60,000 bases of DNA, taken from positions 14,194,275-14,254,274 of the forward strand of contig NC_134032.1 in NCBI RefSeq assembly GCF_964204645.1. Reading direction: 5' to 3'. This DNA comes from Tubulanus polymorphus (Eukaryota > Nemertea > Palaeonemertea > Tubulaniformes > Tubulanidae). Positions within the stretch are counted from its first letter, which is position 1; each line of letters starts with the position of its first letter. The position numbers and the translations under genes were made by a program. Shown in pieces: positions 1 through 11,794 of the stretch. The notes beneath the pieces were generated by a model. The model saw nothing but the letters and a program-made list of their open reading frames with translations, was not told the DNA's origin and did not search any database.

Positions 1-964
1 TGGTCAATGGCGCGTGCAGTAGCCCGCGGTATTACATTAGTTCACAGAAATGACGCTAGGGGACCGTACGGTGCTGCCACCAATATACTGCTGTTGTTTC
101 TAAGAACTAATGACATTTCGTAAACTTGGTGGCAGCACTATACGGTCCCCTAGCGTGAATTCTATGAACTAATGTAACGATGAGGGCTGGTAGCGCCCGG
201 AAGCTTAACATTAACCTCAATATAACTACGTTCTGAGCGATTTAAGTCAGTATTGTTTTCTGAAATGGAATTCACTGTATTTGATCGAGCGTATGGTCAA
301 TGGCGCGTGCAGTAGCCCGCGGTATTACATTAGTTCACAGAAATGACGCTAGGGGACCGTACGGTGCTGCCACCAATATACTGGCGTTATTTCTATGAAC
401 TAATGACATTTCGTAAACTTGGTGGCAGCACTATACGGTCCCCTAGCGTGAATTCTATGAACTAATGTAATGATGAGGGCTGGTATCGCCCGGAAGCTTA
501 ACTTTAACCTCAATATAACTACGTTCTGAGCGATTTAAGTCAGTATTGTTTTCTGAAATGGAATTGACTGTATTTGATCGAGCGTATGGTCAATGGCGCG
601 TGCAGTAGCCCGCGGTATTACATTAGTTCACAGAAATGACGCTAGGGGACCGTACGGTGCTGCCACCAATATACTGGTGTTGTTTCTAAGAACTAATGAT
701 ATTTCGTAAACTTGGTGGCAGCACTATACGGTCCCCTAGCGTGAATTCTATGAACTAATGTAACGATGAGGGCTGGTAGCGCCCGGAAGTTTAACATTAA
801 CCTCAATATAACTACGTTCTGAGCGATTTAAGTCAGTATTGTTTTCTGAAATGGAATTGACTGTATTTGAAAGAGCGTATAGTCAATGGCGCGTGCAGTA
901 GCCCGCGGTATTACGTTAGTTCACAGAAATGACGCTAGGGGACCGTACGGTGCTGCCACCAATA

Positions 965-1221
965 CTTAGAAACTTTGATATATTAAAAACTCCAAATTTT
1001 CAATTAGCACAATTTATAAAAGATGGTTTAGATGTATATAGATCCCTCCTGTAGTCTGTCAATTGTAAATAGTACACTGTATTTGTATATATTGTAAATA
1101 CTATTGTTATGTTTTTAAAATATTTTCTATTTTTCTCTCGATATGTAAATATTTGTAAACAAAATCTTTTTTTTCCTCCACGTACCATGGAAATGGTTGG
1201 AGAGTAATAAATTATCTTATC
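965..1221 (+). mobile_element. LINE 3'-end fragment, short form, copy 1
   Basis: A non-satellite segment interrupts a monomer after ccaccaata. It holds the last codons of a LINE open frame (ending GLDVYRSLL, then a stop), about 150 bp of A/T-rich 3' UTR, and a ttatcttatc tail. Satellite sequence resumes with aatatactgg. The 5' truncation and short microsatellite tail fit target-primed insertion. The same two junctions recur at other positions, so this copy was probably amplified with the satellite and not inserted independently. Confidence 0.8.
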
Positions 1222-1518
1222 AATATACTGGTGTTGTTTCTATGAACTAATGACATTTCGTAAACTTGGTGGCAGCACTATACGGTCCCCTAGCGTGAAT
1301 TCTATGAACTAATGTAACGATGAGGGCTGGTAGCGCCCGGAAGTTTAACATTAACCTCAATATAACTACGTTCTGAGCGATTTAAGTCAGTATTGTTTTC
1401 TGAAATGGAATTGACTGTATTTGAAAGAGCGTATAGTCAATGGCGCGTGCAGTAGCCCGCGGTATTACGTTAGTTCACAGAAATGACGCTAGGGGACCGT
1501 ACGGTGCTGCCACCAATA

Positions 1519-1775
1519 TTTAGAAACTTTGATATATTAAAAACTCCAAATTTTCAATTAGCACAATTTATAAAAGATGGTTTAGATGTATATAGATCCC
1601 TCCTGTAGTCTGTCAATTGTAAATAGTACACTGTATTTGTATATATTGTAAATACTATTGTTATGTTTTTAAAATATTTTCTATTTTTCTCTCGATATGT
1701 AAATATTTGTAAACAAAATCTTTTTTTTCCTCCACGTACCATGGAAATGGTTGGAGAGTAATAAATTATCTTATC
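1519..1775 (+). mobile_element. LINE 3'-end fragment, short form, copy 2
   Basis: Nearly identical to the copy beginning at 965, with the same left junction in the satellite (after ccaccaata) and the same right junction (ttatc followed by aatatactgg). It encodes the same C-terminal residues and stop followed by the 3' UTR. The 554-bp spacing from copy 1 equals one 293-bp monomer plus the insert within a few bases, as expected for a satellite unit that was duplicated with its insert. Confidence 0.8.
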
Positions 1776-2639
1776 AATATACTGGTGTTGTTTCTATGAA
1801 CTAATGACATTTCGTAAACTGGCTATACGGTCCCCTAGCGTGAATTCTATGAACTAATGTAACGATGAGGGCTGGTAGCGCCCGGAAGTTTAACATTAAC
1901 CTCAATATAACTACGTTCTGAGCGATTTAAGTCAGTATTGTTTTCTGAAATGGAATTGACTGTATTTGATCGAGCGTATGGTCAATGGCGCGTGCAGTAG
2001 CCCGCGGTATTACATTAGTTCACAGAAATGACGTTAGGGGACCGTACGGTGCTGCCACCAATATACTGGCGTTATTTCTATGAACTAATGACATTTCGTA
2101 AACTTGGTGGCAGCACTATACGGTCCCCTAGCGTGAATTCAATGAACTAATGTAATGATGAGGGCTGGTAGCGCCCGGAAGCTTAACATTAACCTCAATA
2201 TAACTACGTTCTGAGCGATTTAAGTCAGTATTGTTTTCTGAAATGGAATTGACTGTATTTGATCGAGCGTATGGTCAATGGCGCGTGCAGTAGCCCGCGG
2301 TATTACATTAGTTCACAGAAATGACGCTAGGGGACCGTACGGTGCTGCCACCAATATACTGGTGTTGTTTCTATGAACTAATGACATTTCGTAAATTGGC
2401 TATACGGTCCCCTAGCGTGAATTCTATGAACTAATGTAACGATGAGGGCTGGTAGCGCCCGGAAGTTTAACATTAACCTCAATATAACTACGTTCTGAGC
2501 GATTTAAGTCAGTATTGTTTTCTGAAATGGAATTGACTGTATTTGAAAGAGCGTATGGTCAATGGCGCGTGCAGTAGCCCGCGGTATTACGTTAGTTCAC
2601 AGAAATGACGCTAGGGGACCGTACGGTGCTGCCACCAAT

Positions 2640-2831
2640 ATTTAGAAACTTTGATATATTAAAAACTCCAAATTTTCAATTAGCACAATTTATAAAAGAT
2701 GGTTTAGATGTATATAGATCCCTCCTGTAGTCTTTCAATTGTAAATAGTACACTGTATTTGTATATATTGTAAATACTCTTGTTATGTTTTTAAAATATT
2801 TTTTATTTTTCTCTCGATATGTAAATATTTG
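2640..2831 (+). mobile_element. LINE 3'-end fragment truncated at both ends, copy 3
   Basis: It starts at the usual left junction, but the LINE 3' UTR stops after aaatatttg and joins the satellite at ttctgagcg, so the tail and about 60 bp of UTR are missing. The joint is at a different point in the monomer from the other copies. This looks like a secondary deletion or unequal recombination inside the array. Confidence 0.75.
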
Positions 2832-3124
2832 TTCTGAGCGATTTAAGTCAGTATTGTTTTCTGAAATGGAATTCACTGTATTTGATCGAGCGTATAGTCA
2901 ATGGCGCGTGCAATAGCCCGCGGTATTACATTAGTTCACAGAAATGACGCTAGGGGACCGTACGGTGCTGCCACCAATATACTGGTGTTATTTCTATGAA
3001 CTAATGACATTTCGTAAACTTGGTGGCAGCACTATACGGTCCCCTAGCGTGAATTCTATGAACTAATGTATTGATGAGGGCTGGTAGCGCCCGGAAGTTT
3101 AACATTAACCTCAATATAACTACG

Positions 3125-3566
3125 TGTTTAGTTTTTTTCAGTTTAGAATAGGATCCCACCTATTACGTGTACATAGATTTTCTAATCTCCATCTACCTAG
3201 AAACGAAAGAATGTGCCCAATCTGCAATGTTTTTGGGGATGAATTTCATTTTCTCTTTGATTGTAAGATTCTTGCCGAACTTCACAATGCCGTTCCGAAT
3301 TTAGAAACATTTAGAAACTTTGATATATTAAAAACTCCAAATTTTCAATTAGCACAATTTATAAAAGATGGTTTAGATGTATATAGATCCCTCCTGTAGT
3401 CTTTCAATTGTAAATAGTACACTGTATTTGTATATATTGTAAATACTCTTGTTATGTTTTTAAAATATTTTTTATTTTTCTCTCGATATGTAAATATTTG
3501 TAAACAAAATCTTTTTTTTCCTCCACGTACCATGGAAATGGTTGGAGAGTAATAAATTATCTTATC
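3125..3566 (+). pseudogene. LINE 3'-end fragment, long form, with RT C-terminal zinc-finger-like domain, copy 4
   Basis: This long form encodes about 90 residues of a reverse transcriptase C-terminus ending in a stop at 3397-3399, then 3' UTR and a ttatc tail. Visible motifs are FRIGSHLLRVHR, LPRNERMCPIC and a CX2CX7HX4C pattern (C-P-I-C ... H-F-L-F-D-C), as in the zinc-binding C-terminal region of many non-LTR retrotransposon proteins. Everything upstream (polymerase, endonuclease) is absent, so it is a dead 5'-truncated copy. The left junction follows aactacg, while the right junction is shared with the short copies. The clade is not resolved; a CR1/L2/RTE-like group is compatible with the microsatellite tail. 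Confidence 0.8.
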
Positions 3567-6208
3567 AATATACTGGTGTTGTTTCTATGAACTAATGACT
3601 TTTCGTAAACTTGGTGGCAGCACTATACGGTCCCCTAGCGTGAATTCTATGAACTAATGTAACGATGAGGGCTGGTAGTGCCCGGAAGCTTAACATTAAC
3701 CTCAATATAACTACGTTCTGAGCGATTTAAGTCAGTATTGTTTTCTGAAATGGAATTCACTGTATTTGATCGAGCGTATGGTCAATGGCGCGTGCAGTAG
3801 CCCGCGGTATTACATTAGTTCACAGAAATGACGCTAGGGGACCGTACGGTGCTGCCACCAATATACTGCTGTTGTTTCTAAGAACTAATGACATTTCGTA
3901 AACTTGGTGGCAGCACTATACGGTCCCCTAGCGTGAATTCTATGAACTAATGTAACGATGAGGGCTGGTATCGCCCGGAAGTTTAACATTAACCTCAATA
4001 TAACTACGTTCTGAGCGATTTAAGTCAGTATTGTTTTCTGAAATGGAATTCACTGTATTTGATCGAGCGTATGGTCAATGGCGCGTGCAGTAGCCCGCGG
4101 TATTACATTAGTTCACAGAAATGACGCTAGGGGACCGTACGGTGCTGCCACCAATATACGGGCGTTATTTCTATGAACTAATGACATTTTGTAAACTTGG
4201 TGGCAGCACTATACGGTCCCCTAGCGTGAATTCTATGAACTAATGTAATGATGAGGGCTGGTATCGCCCGGAAGCTTAACATTAACCTCAATATAACTAC
4301 GTTCTGAGCGATTTAAGTCAGTATTGTTTTCTGAAATGGAATTCACTGTATTTGATCGAGCGTATGGTCAATGGCGCGTGCAGTAGCCCGCGGTATTACA
4401 TTAGTTCACAGAAATGACGCTAGGGGACCGTACGGTGCTGCCACCAATATACTGGCGTTATTTCTATGAACTAATGACATTTCGTAAACTTGGTGGCAGC
4501 ACTATACGGTCCCCTAGCGTGAATTCTATGAACTAATGTAACGATGAGGGCTGGTAGCGCCCGGAAGCTTAACATTAACCTCAATATAACTACGTTCTGA
4601 GCGATTTAAGTCAGTATTGTTTTCTGAAATGGAATTGACTGTATTTGATCGAGCGTATGGTAAATGGCGCGTGCAGTAGCCCGCGGTATTACATTAGTTC
4701 ACAGAAATGACGCTAGGGGACCGTACGGTGCTGCCACCAATATACTGGCGTTATTTCTATGAACTAATGACATTTTGTAAACTTGGTGGCAGCACTATAC
4801 GGTCCCCTAGCGTGAATTCTATGAACTAATGTATTGATGAGGGCTGGTATCGCCCGGAAGTTTAACATTAACCTCAATATAACTACGTTCTGAGCGATTT
4901 AAGTCAGTATTGTTTTCTGAAATGGAATTCACTGTATTTGATCGAGCGTATGGTCAATGGCGCGTGCAGTAGCCCGCGGTATTACATTAGTTCACAGAAA
5001 TGACGCTAGGGGACCGTACGGTGCTGCCATCAATATACGGGCGTTATTTCTATGAACTAATGACATTTCGTAAACTTGGTGGCAGCACTATACGGTCCCC
5101 TAGCGTGAATTCTATGAACTAATGTATTGATGAGGGCTGGTATCGCCCGGAAGTTTAACATTAACCTCAATATAACTACGTTCTGAGCGATTTAAGTCAG
5201 TATTGTTTTCTGAAATGGAATTCACTGTATTTGATCGAGCGTATGGTCAATGGCGCGTGCAGTAGCCCGCGGTATTACATTAGTTCACAGAAATGACGCT
5301 AGGGGACCGTACGGTGCTGCCACCAATATACTGCTGTTGTTTCTAAGAACTAATGACATTTCGTAAACTTGGTGGCAGCACTATACGGTCCCCTAGCGTG
5401 AATTCTATGAACTAATGTAACGATGAGGGCTGGTAGCGCCCGGAAGCTTAACATTAACCTCAATATAACTACGTTCTGAGCGATTTAAGTCAGTATTGTT
5501 TTCTGAAATGGAATTCACTGTATTTGATCGAGCGTAAGGTCAATGGCGCGTGCAGTAGCCCGCGGTATTACATTAGTTCACAGAAATGACGCTAGGGGAC
5601 CGTACGGTGCTGCCACCAATATACTGGCGTTATTTCTATGAACTAATGACATTTCGTAAACTTGGTGGCAGCACTATACGGTCCCCTAGCGTGAATTCTA
5701 TGAACTAATGTAATGATGAGGGCTGGTATCGCCCGGAAGCTTAACATTAACCTCAATATAACTACGTTCTGAGCGATTTAAGTCAGTATTGTTTTCTGAA
5801 ATGGAATTGACTGTATTTGATCGAGCGTATGGTCAATGGCGCGTGCAGTAGCCCGCGGTATTACATTAGTTCACAGAAATGACGCTAGGGGACCGTACGG
5901 TGCTGCCACCAATATACTGGTGTTGTTTCTAAGAACTAATGATATTTCGTAAACTTGGTGGCAGCACTATACGGTCCCCTAGCGTGAATTCTATGAACTA
6001 ATGTAACGATGAGGGCTGGTAGCGCCCGGAAGTTTAACATTAACCTCAATATAACTACGTTCTGAGCGATTTAAGTCAGTATTGTTTTCTGAAATGGAAT
6101 TGACTGTATTTGATCGAGCGTATGGTCAATGGCGCGTGCAGTAGCCCGCGGTATTACGTTAGTTCACAGAAATGACGCTAGGGGACCGTACGGTGCTGCC
6201 ACCAATAC

Positions 6209-6464
6209 TTAGAAACTTTGATATATTAAAAACTCCAAATTTTCAATTAGCACAATTTATAAAAGATGGTTTAGATGTATATAGATCCATCCTGTAGTCT
6301 GTCAATTGTAAATAGTACACTGTATTTGTATATATTGTAAATACTATTGTTATGTTTTTAAAATATTTTCTATTTTTCTCTCGATATGTAAATATTTGTA
6401 AACAAAATCTTTTTTTTCCTCCACGTACCATGGAAATGGTTGGAGAGTAATAAATTATCTTATC
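6209..6464 (+). mobile_element. LINE 3'-end fragment, short form, copy 5
   Basis: Same short form and same junctions as the copies at 965 and 1519. It has one coding difference near the stop (arginine codon aga read as atg-type change in the antisense frame; sense ends GLDVYRSIL). It lies about 4,690 bp after copy 2, matching a larger duplicated block of satellite plus inserts. Confidence 0.8.
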
Positions 6465-7328
6465 AATATACTGGTGTTGTTTCTAAGAACTAATGACATT
6501 TCGTAAACTTGGTGGCAGCACTATACGGTCCCCTAGCGTGAATTCTATGAACTAATGTAAAGATGAGGGCTGGTAGCGCCCGGAAGTTTAACATTAACCT
6601 CAATATAACTACGTTCTGAGTGATTTAAGTCAGTATTGTTTTCTGAAATGGAATTGACTGTATTTGATCGAGCGTATGGTCAATGGCGCGTGCAGTAGCC
6701 CGCGGTATTACATTAGTTCACAGAAATGACGCTAGGGGACCGTACGGTGCTGCCACCAATATACTGGTGTTGTTTCTATGAACTAATGACATTTCGTAAA
6801 CTGGCTATACGGTCCCCTAGCGTGAATTCTATGAACTAATGTAACGATGAGGGCTGGTAGCGCCCGGAAGTTTAACATTAACCTCAATATAACTACGTTC
6901 TGAGCGATTTAAGTCAGTATTGTTTTCTGAAATGGAATTGACTGTATTTGATCGAGCGTATGGTCAATGGCGCGTGCAGTAGCCCGCGGTATTACATTAG
7001 TTCACAGAAATGACGCTAGGGGACCGTACGGTGCTGCCACCAATATACTGGTGTTGTTTCTATGAACTAATGACATTTCGTAAATTGGCTATACGGTCCC
7101 CTAGCGTGAATTCTATGAACTAATGTAACGATGAGGGCTGGTAGCGCCCGGAAGTTTAACATTAACCTCAATATAACTACGTTCTGAGCGATTTAAGTCA
7201 GTATTGTTTTCTGAAATGGAATTGACTGTATTTGAAAGAGCGTATGGTCAATGGCGCGTGCAGTAGCCCGCGGTATTACATTAGTTCACAGAAATGACGC
7301 TAGGGGACCGTAGGTCCTGCCACCAATA

Positions 7329-7585
7329 TTTAGAAACTTTGATATATTAAAAACTCCAAATTTTCAATTAGCACAATTTATAAAAGATGGTTTAGATGTA
7401 TATAGATCCCTCCTGTAGTCTTTCAATTGTAAATAGTACACTGTATTTGTATATATTGTAAATACTCTTGTTATGTTTTTAAAATATTTTTTATTTTTCT
7501 CTCGATATGTAAATATTTGTAAACAAAATCTTTTTTTTCCTCCACGTACCATGGAAATGGTTGGAGAGTAATAAATTATCTTATC
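7329..7585 (+). mobile_element. LINE 3'-end fragment, short form, copy 6
   Basis: Same junctions as the other short copies, with a complete 3' UTR and tail. It is the counterpart of the truncated copy at 2640 (offset about 4,689 bp), showing that the 3' loss at 2640 followed the block duplication or affected one block only. The adjoining left arm here reads ggaccgtaggtcctgcc, a local variant. Confidence 0.8.
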
Positions 7586-8026
7586 AATATACTGGTGTTG
7601 TTTCTATGAACTAATGACTTTTCGTAAACTTGGTGGCAGCACTATACGGTCCCCTAGCGTGAATTCTATGAACTAATGTAACGATGAGGGCTGGTAGCAC
7701 CCGGAAGTTTAACATTAACCTCAATTTAACTACGTTCTGAGCGATTTAAGTCAGTATTGTTTTCTGAAATGGAATTCACTGTATTTGATCGAGCGTATGG
7801 TCAATGGCGCGTGCAATAGCCCGCGGTATTACATTAGTTCACAGAAATGACGCTAGGGGACCGTACGGTCCTGCCACCAATATACTGGTGTTATTTCTAT
7901 GAACTAATGACATTTCGTAAACTTGGTGGCAGCACTATACGGTCCCCTAGCGTGAATTCTATGAACTAATGTATTGATGAGGGCTGGTAGCGCCCGGAAG
8001 TTTAACATTAACCTCAATATAACTAC

Positions 8027-8469
8027 GTGTTTAGTTTTTTTCAGTTTAGAATAGGATCCCACCTATTACGTGTACATAGATTTTCTAATCTCCATCTACC
8101 TAGAAACGAAAGAATGTGCCCAATCTGCAATGTTTTTGGGGATGAATTTCATTTTCTCTTTGATTGTAAGATTCTTGCCGAACTTCACAATGCCGTTCCG
8201 AATTTAGAAACATTTAGAAACTTTGATATATTAAAAACTCCAAATTTTCAATTAGCACAATTTATAAAAGATGGTTTAGATGTATATAGATCCCTCCTGT
8301 AGTCTTTCAATTGTAAATAGTACACTGTGTTTGTATATATTGTAAATACTCTTGTTATGTTTTTAAAATATTTTTTATTTTTCTCTCGATATGTAAATAT
8401 TTGTAAACAAAATCTTTTTTTTCCTCCACGTACCATGGAAATGGTTGGAGAGTAATAAATTATCTTATC
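8027..8469 (+). pseudogene. LINE 3'-end fragment, long form, copy 7
   Basis: Almost identical to the long form at 3125, including the CX2CX7HX4C region and the stop at 8300-8302. It has the same left junction (after aactacg) and the same right junction. The offset from copy 4 is about 4,903 bp. Only the C-terminal part of a LINE protein is present, so it is not an active element. Confidence 0.8.
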
Positions 8470-8765
8470 AATATACTGGTGTTGTTTCTATGAACTAATG
8501 ACTTTTCGTAAACTTGGTGGCAGCACTATACGGTCCCCTAGCGTGAATTCTATGAACTAATGTAACGATGAGGGCTGGTAGCGCCCGGAAGCTTAACATT
8601 AACCTCAATATAACTACGTTCTGAGCGATTTAAGTCAGTATTGTTTTCTGAAATGGAATTCACTGTATTTGATCGAGCGTATGGTCAATGGCGCGTGCAG
8701 TAGCCCGCGGTATTACATTAGTTCACAGAAATGACGCTAGGGGACCGTACGGTGCTGCCACCAAT

Positions 8766-9041
8766 ATTTAGAAACTTTGATATATTAAAAACTCCAAATT
8801 TTCAATTAGCACAATTTATAAAAGATGGTTTAGATGTATATAGATCCCTCCTGTAGTCTTTCAATTGTAAATAGTACACTGTATTTGTATATTTTGTAAA
8901 TACTCTTATGTTTTAAAAATATTTTTTATTTTTCTCTCGATATGTAAAATTTTGTAAACAAAATCTCTTTTTTCCTTCACGTACCATGGAAATGGTTGGA
9001 GAGTAATAAAATTATCTTATCTTATCTTATCTTATCTTATC
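8766..9041 (+). mobile_element. LINE 3'-end fragment at the array edge with expanded ttatc tail, copy 8
   Basis: It begins at the usual short-form left junction but is more diverged (several substitutions and short indels in the UTR). It ends in about six ttatc units, where internal copies have two. The right flank is no longer a standard monomer but a decayed one. The longer tail is consistent either with the older state or with local microsatellite expansion. Confidence 0.75.
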
Positions 9042-9425
9042 TGGTGCGTGATTTCTATGAATTTATGTAATAATGCGAGCTGGGCCACCTTCGGTTATCT
9101 GAGTTAGTCGACTATAGTCGAACTAAACAAAATGTCAGTTAGTCGGAACTATATTCCGGAAATAGTTCGAAAATCAAGCGCATTCGGTTATTAGTTCCGA
9201 CCACTAGTCGACTAGATACGAAAACCGAATTTGGCCCTGGATGCGCCGGGTAGTTAACATTAACCTTAATTTAACATTAACCTTAATTAAGGCAGTATTG
9301 TTTTCTGAAATGGAATAATATTTGATTTATGGTCAATGGCGAGCGCAGGAGCCCGCGGTATTACATCAGTTCATAGAAATCACGCTAGGGGACCGTACGG
9401 TGCTGCCACCAATGTATTGGTGTAT
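9042..9425. repeat. Decayed satellite monomer at the array border
   Basis: Pieces of the 293-bp unit are recognisable: a right-arm end near 9050-9075, the taacattaacc section near 9252-9292, tattgttttctgaaatgg near 9295, and a full left arm at about 9360-9413. They are diverged relative to the internal monomers and are split by a small inverted-repeat element. This is the usual picture at the edge of a homogenising array. Confidence 0.8.
9085..9234. mobile_element. 150-bp MITE-like insertion with terminal inverted repeats
   Basis: The segment starts ccaccttcggtt and ends aaccgaatttgg, which is an imperfect terminal inverted repeat. The inverted similarity continues inward through the tagtcgacta motifs near 9105 and 9208. 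It interrupts the decayed satellite monomer. I see no clear target-site duplication, and there is no coding capacity, so the superfamily is unknown. Confidence 0.6.
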
Positions 9426-9680
9426 GTATTAAATATCCAACTTAAAATATGGCTAAATTCATCAAAATAGGTCTAGATGTATATAAATCCCTCCGGTAGT
9501 ATATGTATTGTAAATAGTAAATAGTATATTATGTACACAAGTGTGAGACCAGTTAATTAAGTTTGTAGAATTTCGGAGCTTTTATTACTGTTTATGTAAT
9601 TATTGTAAATACTGTTTTTCCTCCATATACCATGGAAATGATTGGTGTAAATAAATATTCGTATTCGTATTCGTATTGGT
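9426..9680 (+). pseudogene. Old, diverged LINE 3'-end copy with ttcgta-type tail
   Basis: After a satellite left arm, the sequence resembles the LINE tail seen in the array: coding remnant KIGLDVYKSLR then a stop near 9496, A/T-rich UTR, ccatataccatggaaatgattgg, and a microsatellite tail of attcgt units at about 9655-9678. It is clearly more diverged than copies 1-8 and has a different tail repeat, so it represents an older or sister-family insertion. Confidence 0.65.
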
Positions 9681-9745
9681 GTGGTTTCTGAGAACTAATT
9701 ATATTTCGTATTGTGATGATGATGACTGTATTTGATCGATCTAGT
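9681..9745. repeat. Last recognisable satellite remnant
   Basis: The stretch ggtttctgagaactaat, followed by atatttcgta and gactgtatttgatcga, matches internal parts of the 293-bp unit. Intervening bases are lost or replaced by gatgat repeats. Beyond this point the satellite is no longer recognised. Confidence 0.6.
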
Positions 9746-11794
9746 CGGTGGTGGTGGCGGGGGTGATGACGATGTTGATGATAAACCCAAACCCTGCAGC
9801 TACCCCAAACCCTGCTAACCATACAGTTGGATATATCTACCCATAGATAAGGACCAAATAAATTTGCTTTATTCGTTAAAGATCACTACAGCGCACGACA
9901 AGACAATACTAAATTTACGCATACACAAATATATAACGAATAAACTGGGTTATCAATCTGAATTTCTAAATATAATACAAACCTGCTGCTCCACTTCATA
10001 CTACTGCTGGTGCTATTTCCTCTTATGGTATCTTTGATTAAAAACTTTTGTTAAAAACTTATCAATAAAAAGATTAGGGAATTTTTGTTGTATTTTTGGT
10101 GTTTCGTATTTGTTCTTGCTGTGGTGATGAGTGGCACAAGGACGCTGATAAGAAGCATGCCGTCTTTACTGTTACTGAGGATATCTTATAATCGGGGAAC
10201 TTTGAATTTTTCGGTGTCTTGTTGTTTCTGCTGGTAACGATGGCAAATTCTGTGTAAGTGTTGTTTATCGGGATGTGCGCGCGGGAATGTTTTACTTTTT
10301 GAAAAAAGAAACAAAAACAGGTTTCTGCATACAGGTTGGGCATTTCTATATTCGGTTTTTGAATGACGAACTTTTTTGACGCGTTGAGGAAAATGTAACT
10401 GATGAGAAACAAGCTGTTGTTTTGCGTGGCCTTATCGAAATTTCCAAATATCGCCGATCAGCCTGATGATAGTGAACATAGCTTAAAGTTACTGATGATG
10501 AGGTTATTATGATGATGTAATACGGCGTTGCTATGACTACCATATATGAGATGTTGTCGGCCAGTTGATTCGTTTCACTCCAGGACATCCATCCATAATA
10601 AATGAACGCAGCGAGGTGAGTCCATTGTTACCAGGACTCGTGTGCAACAATACCGTATTATCCAGAAAATCAATAAATTATCATACGTCACCAATAGTTA
10701 CTGGAATACAATTACAAACCGTTAATATTCGAATGAAGCTAACAGGTCGCTTTAGGTCAAAGGCATCTCTCGTGTTCTCATATTAAACTTTCATGATATC
10801 GAACCGTTCACTTTCCGTAACATGATAGAAATAAACAATAAACATTAAGGTACTGGTCTGATTATATGTAAGACCATTGACCTTGGTGGGTTCACCTTCA
10901 GCCTGGAAAAATTTTAAAACGGTCGCGATCCCCCACATTTTTACGTTCTATTCGTGACAATGAAAAAGAAATCTAATTAAACGCCATTTGGATGAGGAAA
11001 TCGTAAATTGTAAAAAATTGTCAGGTCTCGCGAAGGCGAACCCTCTATCAAGCTTACCGAAGGAGTGATCAGTGATTCGTCCAGGATCGTAGAATGACTC
11101 AGAGCTTACACCGATGGGAACAACCATCATCAGGACGGCTGAATCCCGAGGCCCGAATGCGCCCGAGTTAGAGTTTCTATCTCGATTGGTTTTTTTTTCA
11201 AGATCCGCAATTCAAATCCCGTTCTAGGTGGTGGACTGTAGACCTGAATTTTCCCGATGGGCCCATTTGAGCCTGCTTTCCCGCTGCCCTGCTGTGGGCA
11301 ATGGAAATAAATCAATTGATATCTCTTGAGCCTGCATTCTAATTCCTGTCGGACTCACAATTTAATAAACCGACGCACAGTCGCAGTAAAACAAAATTTT
11401 GTAGTTAAATCTTCTAAACGTTTTAATTTTAAATTGAATTCAACTAGGCATCCGCCATTCATTAGTTTCAATGGAAAACTAAAATTCAGCCAAAATTAAG
11501 TAATATTGATCATGTCAACTCTTATTAAAGTAAGTCCTATAGTTATTATTGAACCCGGATTATCAATAATGCATTGATTAAACCGACCAGTATACATCCT
11601 GTATTCGGTCAGTTTATTGTTACCGTAATTGTTGTCCATCTGTTTACGCACGTCGTTACCTAGCGACCGCATCAACAGAACTGGACGCTGGATCGAGACA
11701 ACCAGAAAGACGGACGCTTACCCCCGCAATAACACCTGAAAATCCCGACCAACGCAAGGAGGATATTAAAATAACATTTTCACGTTGGAAAAAA
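9746..11794. other. Intergenic stretch, no convincing gene
   Basis: Open frames here are short, lack recognisable domains and occur on both strands. I see no tRNA, no long repeat and no clear core promoter. In the last 210 bases (11582-11794) the frame of the downstream start codon is open without an ATG, so part of it may be 5' UTR or an upstream coding extension of the next gene. Confidence 0.6.

Larger units (their letters stand above)
1..9045. repeat. 293-bp satellite array with internal 52-bp inverted arms
   Basis: The landmark tggtcaatggcgcgtg starts at 1, 294, 587 and (as a one-base variant) 880, giving a 293-bp period. It recurs to about 8.7 kb, so roughly 25 monomers are present once LINE inserts are set aside. 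In the first monomer, 32-83 and 126-177 are imperfect reverse complements separated by 42 bp, and this pair is repeated in nearly every monomer. Monomers differ by a few substitutions. Four of them (right arms near 1820, 2397, 6802 and 7087) share a deletion of about 14 bp in the right arm. No gene is seen apart from the LINE fragments listed separately. The arm structure suggests a satellite derived from a MITE-like element; that origin is inferred. Confidence 0.95.

Noticed and set aside
1000-8436. Repeated 62-codon minus-strand frames (MVRGGKKRFCLQ...)
   Set aside because: They are antisense to the LINE 3' UTR copies and exist only because that segment is repeated.
1-9000. Hammerhead-like string in the satellite (gatgagggctggtagcgcccggaag)
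   Set aside because: A GGGC/GCCC stem follows GATGA, but the CTGATGA start is lost in most monomers and GGAAG replaces GAAA, with no convincing stem I or III.
9592-9822. His/Tyr-rich 76-codon minus-strand frame
   Set aside because: It arises from the attcgt microsatellite tail and gat/ggt simple repeats.
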